From assembly GCA_017396005.1 (NCBI GenBank), contig JAFQNG010000097.1, forward strand, positions 1 through 64,000: a stretch of 64,000 nt of DNA, written 5' to 3'. This DNA comes from Desulfovibrio sp. GTDB lineage: Bacteria > Desulfobacterota > Desulfovibrionia > Desulfovibrionales > Desulfovibrionaceae. The translations under genes were made by a program, and so were the position numbers. Shown here piece after piece: positions 57,909 to 64,000 of this stretch. Numbering within the stretch: the stretch's first letter is position 1; every line of letters begins with the position of its first letter. The notes under the pieces were generated by a model. The model was not told the DNA's origin. It ran no database searches and saw only the letters and a program-made list of their open reading frames with translations.

Positions 57909-59718
57909 TGCATTGGCCCGTGAAGTCTGAGTAAAGCGCTATGATGTTCTGTGCCTTGCCGTTCTTTTTTAGTCTGCCGCTTTCAAGCCACAGCACTTTG
58001 TCGCATATCTCCAATGTGCTCAGCCTGTGCGCAGCAATAACATTGGTGCGCTTGCCCTTACTGCGCGTCATGGCTTGCTGCACTTCTGCTTCTGCGGCCT
58101 GATCCAGGGCACTGGTAGCTTCGTCAAAAATCAGCAGAGATGGTTTGGTATAGAGGGCGCGGGCAATGGAAACACGCTGCATCTGACCGCCTGACAGGCC
58201 GCTGCCACTGGGGCTGATGGGGCGGTCAATTGCCGAACAATCCTGCCCCAGAAAGTCGATGGCTGCTTCCTGACAGGCCTGGCGTATGCGTTCTTCATCC
58301 ACTGCTTTGCCCCAGTCACAAAAGGCCACATTCTGGGCCACTGTGCCGTTCAGCAGATACGGGCTTTGCGGCACATAGCCTATCTGCTGGCGATAGGCTG
58401 CCAGTTGGGCCGCAGTCATGGGCTTGCCGTCTACCAGCAGGCGGCCTTCTGTAGGCTCCAGCAGACAGCTCAAGATATTGATGAAGGTGCTCTTGCCAGC
58501 ACCAGAGCGACCCACAAGCCCTATGGTGCTGCCCACAGGAATACGACAGTTTATATTGCTCAGGGCATTTTCCTTGGCGCCGGGGTAACGGTAGGAGACG
58601 TTTTCAAAAACGATCTCTTTTTCTATGCGAAAATCAGGGTCTGGCTGGATGACTTCTGCCACAGGTGCAGCAGAGAGACTTTCGCAATATTCAAGGCAGG
58701 GCAGGGCCGCAGCCTGAGAGCCGCGTATGCCCACAATGGCACCGACTACGCGGTTGAGCGAGGGCAGTACACGCCAGGCAGTGAGGGCCAGCAGGGCTAC
58801 TGTGGTCGTGATGGTGGCAAGATCAGCATTTTGAAAATGCGTAAGCATATAAATGCACAGCCAGATAAGGCAAAATCCACCGCTTTCCAGCGTCCAGGTC
58901 GGTACGGCAGAGCTGATACCCAGAAAGGAGCGGGGCTGCATGCCTGCCCGTACCTGTTCCCTGATGGCCTGCAAAAAGGCTGCTTGCTGCTGATAGATGA
59001 TGAGCTCGCGTATGCCGCTGATGGCCGTCATGGTGGCCTTGTTCTCTTCCTGCTGTACTGTGGCTACTGTGGCGGCTGATCGGTCTATGCGTTTGCGTAG
59101 CAGGCTGTAGGTAAGGGCAGCGATGCAGAGCATAAAGGCCAGGGCACTCAGGGTGACGCCCGGCGCGTAGAACGTCAGACCACCAAAGAGCAGCACTACG
59201 GTTATCATATTGCTGTAGGCCTGCAGCAGCTGCAAGAGCATCTGCCCGAGGCTGAAACGCCGTTGCATGGCGGTGAGGGCCTGACTGTTCTGGGCAGACA
59301 AGTGCCAACTGTAGGGCATGTACAAAAAGCGCTGCATGATGCTGCTGCCCACGTGGGCGGCCACTCGTTCACCCAGCATGGCCGAGCGCCAGGCCACCAG
59401 AGCAGAGAGAATGTTTTTCAATCCGATGAAACCGATGGGCAGCAGACAGGCCCAGAGGATGAGGCGGCGCGGCTCTGTAAACAGGTCAGACAGAGCAGGG
59501 CAGACTTTCAGCAGTTTTTGCACCGGCCCGGATGCGGTAATGTGCTCCGGTGCGTTCAGTATGCTGAAAAATCCGGTCAAGGCCATGATACTGGCCAGCT
59601 CTGTGAGGGCCAGCAGCACCATCAGTATGAAGAGCAACCAGATGCTGCGCTGCAAATGAGCAGGCAAAAAAGCGTAGATGCGTTTGAAGTTGGCAAACAG
59701 CAGGTTCAGGTTAGGCAT
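57892..59718 (-). CDS. ABC transporter, MsbA-type fused permease and ATPase (glycan flippase)
   Basis: 608 residues. Six membrane helices (about 20-290) precede an ATPase with Walker A GRSGAGKST, signature LSGGQMQR and Walker B LLIFDEATSALD. This fused half-transporter shape is used by lipid and lipid-linked-oligosaccharide flippases (MsbA, PglK). In this operon it probably flips the lipid-linked glycan to the periplasmic side. The ATG at 59718 (MPNLNLLF) follows GCAGGGGGC; a longer frame from 59850 runs inside the upstream gene. It overlaps both neighbours (8 and 17 bases). Confidence 0.9.
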   Translation of the reverse strand: MPNLNLLFANFKRIYAFLPAHLQRSIWLLFILMVLLALTELASIMALTGFFSILNAPEHITASGPVQKLLKVCPALSDLFTEPRRLILWACLLPIGFIGLKNILSALVAWRSAMLGERVAAHVGSSIMQRFLYMPYSWHLSAQNSQALTAMQRRFSLGQMLLQLLQAYSNMITVVLLFGGLTFYAPGVTLSALAFMLCIAALTYSLLRKRIDRSAATVATVQQEENKATMTAISGIRELIIYQQQAAFLQAIREQVRAGMQPRSFLGISSAVPTWTLESGGFCLIWLCIYMLTHFQNADLATITTTVALLALTAWRVLPSLNRVVGAIVGIRGSQAAALPCLEYCESLSAAPVAEVIQPDPDFRIEKEIVFENVSYRYPGAKENALSNINCRIPVGSTIGLVGRSGAGKSTFINILSCLLEPTEGRLLVDGKPMTAAQLAAYRQQIGYVPQSPYLLNGTVAQNVAFCDWGKAVDEERIRQACQEAAIDFLGQDCSAIDRPISPSGSGLSGGQMQRVSIARALYTKPSLLIFDEATSALDQAAEAEVQQAMTRSKGKRTNVIAAHRLSTLEICDKVLWLESGRLKKNGKAQNIIALYSDFTGQCNETAA

Positions 59719-60841
59719 GGCCTGCCCCCTGCAATAACCGTTTGCCCAGGCCGCGCAGCATGGCACTTGCTGCTTCTGTATCTGCCTCTGCCCACTGCGC
59801 TGTAAGCCCCTTGCATGGGCCTGAATCCAGCTGCACAGGTACAAGCTCATACGGTACGACGTGCGCCAGTTCTCCCTGCATGAAATCCATATTGCCGGAC
59901 CAGCCTGTGGCTACCACGTGCAGGCCGTGCAGCAGGGCTTCACGCAGGGGCAAGCCATAGCCTTCAGAGCGATGCAGGGAGAGATAGATATCGTGTTTAA
60001 GATACAGATCAGTCAGCCCGGCAGCATCCAGATTGTCGCTGATAATGCGTACCCCTGGCACGGCAGCACAGGCTTGCTGGAACTCCTGAAACTGGCGACC
60101 GCCAGCACTGGTATTGCTGACCTTGAATGTCATCTCTGCCTCACCAGGGGCAAAGGCCTTTTCAAAAGCCCGTAATGCTGCCAGCGGGTTCTTGCGCTCA
60201 AAGGATGCGCCAGCGTCAAAGATGAAGAGACAGCGTATAATACCGTCAGAGGCGCAGGCTGTTTTACGCTGTGCAGGCTGTGGCACAGCATGGGGCAGTA
60301 CAGTAACAGGCTTGTCTGTGATCTTTTGCAAAGCCTGCTGCACGAATGCACTGGGCACTTCTATGGTATCCACATAGGGCAGTGCCTGCTGCCAGATGGG
60401 GGGAAAAGCCTCCAGCTCCCACGCCCAGTAGGCCACTACACGTTTATGGCGCAGAAAGTCTTTGCCCAGGGCACAAAGTGCCAGCTGAAACTGTGGTGGA
60501 TTGGCGTGGATGACCACAGTACCACCATCAGCCATATTTCGGGCATCCTGAGTGGTGAGCAGGCTTTCCTCTGGCCTGTAGTCCCGTGCATAGCGCATGG
60601 CATCAGTGATATCCACAGGTATGACATCCAGCCCCTGTTCTCGACAGGCTTGCACATAGAGGCGTGCGCCCTGGCTGATGCCGCTTGTGCTGTAAAAAGC
60701 TCCACACACATAGAGCGGCCCGGCCTGCGGCATGGTTGCAGTGCGCCTTTGCGCGTGCAGGCGGCACAGGGCACTGCAGAAGAGCAGGCGCAATCCCTGC
60801 GGTGAGGCTTTCCAGCAATGCTTCAGGATGTCTCTTACCAT
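59711..60841 (-). CDS. Family 4 glycosyltransferase, first gene of the phase-variable glycan operon
   Basis: 376 residues, GT-B type. The N-terminal half holds YVCGAFYSTSGISQGARLY and VVAYWAWELEAFP; the donor-binding half has LFIFDAGASFERKNPLAAL and the LSLHRSEGYGLPLREALLHG motif (E-x7-E) of GT4 retaining transferases. It is the first cistron of the minus-strand operon, with its ATG 33 bases from the left 27-bp inverted repeat. No clear ribosome binding site precedes the ATG, so translation may depend on the leader coming out of the invertible segment. Confidence 0.87.
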   Translation of the reverse strand: MVRDILKHCWKASPQGLRLLFCSALCRLHAQRRTATMPQAGPLYVCGAFYSTSGISQGARLYVQACREQGLDVIPVDITDAMRYARDYRPEESLLTTQDARNMADGGTVVIHANPPQFQLALCALGKDFLRHKRVVAYWAWELEAFPPIWQQALPYVDTIEVPSAFVQQALQKITDKPVTVLPHAVPQPAQRKTACASDGIIRCLFIFDAGASFERKNPLAALRAFEKAFAPGEAEMTFKVSNTSAGGRQFQEFQQACAAVPGVRIISDNLDAAGLTDLYLKHDIYLSLHRSEGYGLPLREALLHGLHVVATGWSGNMDFMQGELAHVVPYELVPVQLDSGPCKGLTAQWAEADTEAASAMLRGLGKRLLQGAGHA

Positions 60842-60873
60842 GGATGTAATTTCAGCTCTGTGGCAAAAGTCTT

Positions 60874-60900
60874 TTCATTGACAGATACACTGTCGATGAA
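60874..60900. repeat. Left 27-bp inverted repeat (recombinase-type site)
   Basis: Exact reverse complement of 61038-61064. The repeat is itself built of two 11-base arms, TTCATTGACAG and CTGTCGATGAA, imperfectly inverted (one mismatch), around a 5-base centre ATACA. That 11-5-11 shape resembles the core site of a tyrosine recombinase. Flanking bases do not match beyond 27. Confidence 0.92.
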
Positions 60901-61037
60901 ATGGAAATTTTAGAGCTAAAATTTTATGGTATCATATTAGAATATTTGAATATTTTGCATACATCCTTGTAAATGGAAGAAGAGCTTGTTGAGACATGTT
61001 GCCAATTTTCTGCCTCTGAGCTATTGAATACCAACGG
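60901..61037 (-). promoter_or_regulatory. Putative invertible promoter segment
   Basis: 137 bases of AT-rich sequence lie between the two 27-bp inverted repeats. On the minus strand a TATGAT (-10 like, five of six) preceded by AA reads toward the glycan operon; its -35 (TGCAAA at 17 bases) is weak. In the opposite orientation TTGAAT with TGTAAA 16 bases on is a weaker pair. I infer that recombination between the repeats would turn the promoter toward or away from the glycosyltransferase gene. A small frame at 60973-61281 crosses the repeat and looks spurious. Confidence 0.6.
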
Positions 61038-61064
61038 TTCATCGACAGTGTATCTGTCAATGAA
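61038..61064. repeat. Right 27-bp inverted repeat (recombinase-type site)
   Basis: Exact reverse complement of 60874-60900, with arms TTCATCGACAG and CTGTCAATGAA around TGTAT. The asymmetric centre gives the site a direction, and the two sites point head to head, the geometry that yields inversion rather than deletion. Confidence 0.92.
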
Positions 61065-61096
61065 CCATAATTATTTCAAAGGCTTATCGGCATGTC

Positions 61097-61170
61097 GCGT
61101 CAAGGCCCGGTTGCGGGCTATTTGCGACGCAATGCCTGAAAGAACCCCTGATGCCATGTGGATCAGGGGT
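61097..61170. other. Two consecutive hairpins beyond the invertible segment
   Basis: The first nests GCGTC/GACGC around GCCCG/CGGGC (61097-61130). The second pairs ACCCCTGAT (61144-61152) with ATCAGGGGT (61162-61170). Neither has a T run. They may stop or damp transcription if the segment points rightward, insulating the HPP gene. From 61171 to about 61320 I see no gene or clear signal; a weaker repeat, TCCCCAAA with TTTGGGGG, lies at about 61330-61352. Confidence 0.45.
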
Positions 61171-61367
61171 GTTTGTGCCGCCCTCTCTGGCGCCATGCCG
61201 ACAGTGTGCAACCGCCACGATCTGGCCTCACCTTTGAGCCTTGCCTTAAATCTCATATCTCACTCTCTGCACAAACTCTAAGCCCGTTGCCTACCCCTGC
61301 CCACAAGGCATCCCTCTGTTTTCGTGATTCCCCAAATCTGAGTTTTTGGGGGAAAAGATATTCCAGT

Positions 61368-61385
61368 CTGTGGTGCTGGTCACAG
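61368..61385. promoter_or_regulatory. CRP/FNR-type palindrome upstream of the HPP gene
   Basis: CTGTGG, six bases, TCACAG: one mismatch from TGTGA-N6-TCACA. It ends 60 bases before the HPP start. The same pattern occurs upstream of nrfHA at 4318-4335, which suggests a shared CRP/FNR-family regulator such as HcpR. Confidence 0.45.
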
Positions 61386-61445
61386 ATTGCCTGTCACTTT
61401 TGGAGTAGGCTGCCACTTTCTGCAACCTGAACAAAGGGCATATCT

Positions 61446-61985
61446 ATGCGTACCTTTCTGCTAAAAATGTCCGGCGGTGGAGATGCTCCACCACGTGTAA
61501 AAAGCAGTGAGATCCTTATGGCATGGCTTGGCAGTTGCCTGGCCATAGCCTGTATCGCCCTGCTGGAACGACACGTTACTGGCAATACGGGATTTCCTTT
61601 ATTGATAGGCTCGTTTGGTGCATCCGCTGTCCTGGCTTTTGGTGCTGTCCAAAGCCCACTGGCGCAGCCACGCAATCTTGTTGGTGGGCATTTGTTATCC
61701 TCTATCGTGGGCGTCAGTAGTGCAATGCTTATCCCGGATATTACCTGGCTCGCCGCCTGTGTGGCTGTGGCTACGGCAATCGCTGCCATGCAGGTAAGTA
61801 AAACTCTACATCCTCCGGGCGGAGCTACGGCTTTGATTGCTGTAACCGGAGGAGAAAACATACAGCAACTGGGCTACTGGTATGCGTTTGTACCCTGCCT
61901 CGCAGGAGCGGTGATCATGCTGCTTATAGCCCTGGTGGTGAATAATTTGCCCAAAAATCAGCGTTACCCTTTATTCTGGTGGTAA
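61446..61985 (+). CDS. HPP-family integral membrane protein
   Basis: 179 residues with four to five membrane helices. The family motifs are clear: LLIGSFGASAVLAFG, SPLAQPRNLVGGH and the name-giving LHPPGGATALIAV. Members in cyanobacteria and plant plastids have been reported to transport nitrite, which would suit this nitrite-reducing organism; function here is inferred. AAAGGGC precedes the ATG. A NapH-like iron-sulfur protein follows 4 bases later, so the two form an operon and perhaps a complex. Confidence 0.86.
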   Translation: MRTFLLKMSGGGDAPPRVKSSEILMAWLGSCLAIACIALLERHVTGNTGFPLLIGSFGASAVLAFGAVQSPLAQPRNLVGGHLLSSIVGVSSAMLIPDITWLAACVAVATAIAAMQVSKTLHPPGGATALIAVTGGENIQQLGYWYAFVPCLAGAVIMLLIALVVNNLPKNQRYPLFWW

Positions 61986-61989
61986 AAAA

Positions 61990-63348
61990 ATGCGTTTGCC
62001 TGCATGCCTGAACAGGACGTTCACTCTGGGCCAGTGCCTGATCTGGCTTTGGGTCACACTGCTTTTGATGGTTCTGGGCGCACATTTTTATCGTGCGGGG
62101 GAAGATGGCATCGTTCTGTGCGTAGTTGGCATCATTGTCTTTCAATGCTCAGCCAAAGCCTGGAAACGCTATGTGACAGGGCTGTTTTTGCTCTGTGGTA
62201 TGCTGGAATGGCTTTCGTCGGCTTGTACACTGTATGAAATGCGCGTGATGCTCGGCTTGCCCTGGCTGCGGGGTACGACAATTCTTGCGGCGGTAGCACT
62301 GGTGACGGGCCTGACCGGCGCAATGGCTGTACAGCGGGCAAAGGAGATGATTCCCCAACAGGATAGCGAAAATACCGTTCTGCGCGCCACTGTATTTATG
62401 GCTGTTTTTCTCAGTCTGTTCCTGCTGCGTAAATTCGTACCGCTGCAACTCTTATTGCTGGAACGCTTTCTGCCGGTCATCGGCAGTGTACAGATATTTT
62501 TTGCCGCATGCTATGGGGCTTTTGCTGTCGGCCTGCTGGCAGACCGCCGTTACAGCCGCCGTGCCAGATTCTGGCTCTGGCTGACCTTTGGACTGATATT
62601 TTTTGCCCAGTTCGCGTTGGGACTGCTGGGTATGGAGAAAATGCTGCTCACAGGGCAGTTGCATGTGCCTGTACCAGCCTTTGTTCTGTATGGAGCAGTG
62701 TTCCGCGAAACTCTCAACGCCATGCCGTTTATCGTTCTGGCAACCACCCTGCTGGCTGGAGGGGCGTGGTGCAGTTTGTTCTGTTATTTTGGGACGTTTG
62801 ATGCACTGGCCGGAAACAGCCAGCCGCTTCGTCCCCTGCCTGTCTGGCTTGTGTGGATGCTGCGGTATGGAAGGCTTGCCGTACTGCTGACTGCCATCCC
62901 CATCGTACTGCTGCTGCGCTGGGCAGGATGCAACATGGCGGGTGCTGTCAGTCTGGCTGTGGCCTATGCCATTGCCAGCCTGTTCTTTATGGTAACCGTT
63001 TCACGCAAATACGGGGGGCTCTTACACTGTGGTACGGTCTGCCCTTTGGGCTTGATTGTCAGATGGTTGGGCAGGCTTGCACCGTGGAGACTTCAAGTGG
63101 ATGTCAGCCGCTGCGACAACTGCGGTGTCTGTGAAAAAATCTGTCGCTGGAGGGCCATAACACCTGCCAGCAGAGCTATGGGCAATAGTCTGCCAGATTG
63201 TACTCTGTGTCGTGATTGCCTGAGTGGATGCAGTCGCGGAGCCTTGTATCTGCGCTGCCCCGGTCTCAGCCCCATGCTGGCAAACAGCGTCTTTACGGGC
63301 TTGATAGCCGCCCTGCACGCTATCTTTCTTTCTGTAGCGATGGTGTGA
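61990..63348 (+). CDS. NapH/NosR-like membrane 4Fe-4S protein
   Basis: 452 residues. About ten membrane helices are interrupted by the paired motifs CSLFCYFG (261-268) and CGTVCPLG (347-354), the CxxxCP-type pattern of NapH/NosR/CcoG proteins. Two ferredoxin-like 4Fe-4S clusters follow at the C-terminus (CDNCGVCEKIC 375-385 and CTLCRDCLSGC 404-414). Such proteins carry electrons between the quinone pool and periplasmic or cytoplasmic partners. The N-terminal membrane part is longer than NapH. Paired with an HPP protein, it may energise or regulate anion transport; no nap or nos genes are adjacent. Confidence 0.83.
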   Translation: MRLPACLNRTFTLGQCLIWLWVTLLLMVLGAHFYRAGEDGIVLCVVGIIVFQCSAKAWKRYVTGLFLLCGMLEWLSSACTLYEMRVMLGLPWLRGTTILAAVALVTGLTGAMAVQRAKEMIPQQDSENTVLRATVFMAVFLSLFLLRKFVPLQLLLLERFLPVIGSVQIFFAACYGAFAVGLLADRRYSRRARFWLWLTFGLIFFAQFALGLLGMEKMLLTGQLHVPVPAFVLYGAVFRETLNAMPFIVLATTLLAGGAWCSLFCYFGTFDALAGNSQPLRPLPVWLVWMLRYGRLAVLLTAIPIVLLLRWAGCNMAGAVSLAVAYAIASLFFMVTVSRKYGGLLHCGTVCPLGLIVRWLGRLAPWRLQVDVSRCDNCGVCEKICRWRAITPASRAMGNSLPDCTLCRDCLSGCSRGALYLRCPGLSPMLANSVFTGLIAALHAIFLSVAMV

Positions 63349-63560
63349 AGAGGTCGCAGACTCTAAGGATAACAAAAGCCGTATTACTGCCCGCCTGCTG
63401 TCAACATGCACTGCTTGAACTTGCAATTTGCGAAATTTTTTAAGATGCATCTGCCCTGGATTAACCTTGCCCTGCCCTTGCGAAAATGCCTGTCTTATGG
63501 CATTATTAATTCTTATAGCTTGCTGACAGTATCGATATATTTGTGCCTTCAGGATTTTTT

Positions 63561-64000
63561 ATGACTGCTGCCATCATCTCCAGCGACACAGGCGGGGCAT
63601 CGCCGCCACTGGGGGAGATTCCCTTTCAGGTGCGTGAGCCCGAGAATCCGCTGCCGCAGGTCGCACTGCCGGATTTGCCTGAAGCCATACGTATGGCCTG
63701 TGTTCGTGTGGGCTGGCACAGCCTGATGCCGGTACAGTCCCTGGCACTGCCCTATCTGCTGGCCGGTCGGGACATCATGGTGCAGTCGCGCACAGGCAGT
63801 GGCAAGACAGGCTGCTATCTGCTGCCCATGCTGCCCAGGCTTGATCCAGAGCTCAAGGCCCCGCAGGCCTTGGTACTCGCGCCTACGCGGGAGCTGGCTC
63901 TGCAGGTTGAACGCGAGGCATCTTCCCTTTTTGCCGATACGGGCATCCTGTCTGCGGCCATCTACGGAGGTGTAGGCTATAAAAAGCAGGTGGAGGCCTT
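63561..64000 (+). CDS. DEAD-box RNA helicase, N-terminal part (runs off the right edge)
   Basis: The first 146 codons are present. After a Pro-rich leader the Q motif region (SLMPVQSLALPYLLAGRD), Walker A SRTGSGKT (motif I), PTRELALQ (motif Ia) and a GG motif (YGGVGYKK) follow in normal order. The DEAD motif itself would lie beyond the edge. Such helicases remodel RNA in ribosome assembly or cold adaptation. AGGA lies 6 bases before the ATG at 63561. The 212-base upstream gap is AT-rich and probably includes a long 5' leader. Confidence 0.9.
   Translation, partial: MTAAIISSDTGGASPPLGEIPFQVREPENPLPQVALPDLPEAIRMACVRVGWHSLMPVQSLALPYLLAGRDIMVQSRTGSGKTGCYLLPMLPRLDPELKAPQALVLAPTRELALQVEREASSLFADTGILSAAIYGGVGYKKQVEA

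Noticed and set aside
61144..61170. Nine-base-pair hairpin as an intrinsic terminator
   Set aside because: The stem is good but no T run follows on either strand, so I list it only as a hairpin.
60973..61281. 102-codon frame crossing the right inverted repeat
   Set aside because: No resemblance to any family, and it would be broken by inversion of the segment. Most likely chance.

Overview
The window looks like a chromosome segment of a sulfate-reducing Desulfovibrionaceae bacterium, probably near the Desulfovibrio desulfuricans/piger group. The genus is an inference. The evidence is the NrfHA nitrite reductase with a sigma54 regulator, the siroheme-based haem cluster (ahbC-hemB-ahbD-ahbA/B type), an atp operon with b and b' subunits but no a or c subunit, and sigma28-type flagellar promoters. 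Most of the window is moderately GC-rich. One block of about 5.7 kb (about 51.8-57.5 kb) is strikingly AT-rich and looks acquired.

Layout. 0-0.55 kb: a gene running off the left edge, then an antitoxin followed by the wreck of a Doc/Fic toxin. 0.55-6.5 kb: nitrite respiration, with a sigma54 regulator, a hybrid kinase with a c-haem-type sensor, and nrfHA. 6.7-8.2 kb: NlpC/P60 lipoprotein and an EamA exporter. 8.0-15.5 kb: a tightly coupled minus-strand operon, pyrK-pyrD-acetyltransferase-epimerase-HD-GYP-ABC-F-mutT. 15.7-25.4 kb: peptidase, shikimate kinase, the F1Fo ATP synthase operon behind a near-perfect sigma70 promoter, and lepA. 25.4-32.6 kb: an ArnB/ArnC-like sugar operon, cheW (sigma28 promoter), a glycosyltransferase, and a hybrid kinase whose phospho-acceptor His is Gln. 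32.7-37.6 kb: EamA, AsmA, and motAB behind a sigma28 promoter. 37.6-45.2 kb: recA-alaS-ahbC-hemB-ahbD-ahbA/B. 45.4-50.9 kb: PP-loop protein, DksA-type protein, asnS, a deaminase-like amidohydrolase, TauE/SafE and tRNA-Ser(UGA).

51.1-61.1 kb is the most interesting part. A minus-strand surface-glycan operon begins at 60,841 with a glycosyltransferase and an ABC flippase, both of normal composition. It then enters an AT-rich block inside a chimeric GT2 gene. The block carries a RgpF/TagF-like glycerophosphotransferase, a TagD-like CDP-glycerol synthase, another glycosyltransferase and a radical SAM gene broken at an A8 tract. It ends exactly at an S24-type repressor gene beside tRNA-Ser. Upstream of the operon two perfect 27-bp inverted repeats flank an AT-rich 137-bp segment. 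Each repeat is itself built from two 11-bp inverted arms around 5 bp, as in tyrosine-recombinase sites. I read this as an invertible promoter that switches a phosphoglycerol-decorated surface glycan on and off, with the A8 tract as a possible second switch.

61.4-64 kb: an HPP-family membrane protein paired with a NapH-like 4Fe-4S membrane protein, behind a CRP/FNR-type palindrome resembling the one upstream of nrfHA, then a truncated DEAD-box helicase. The two palindromes suggest that nrfHA and the HPP pair may answer to one nitrosative-stress or anaerobic regulator.
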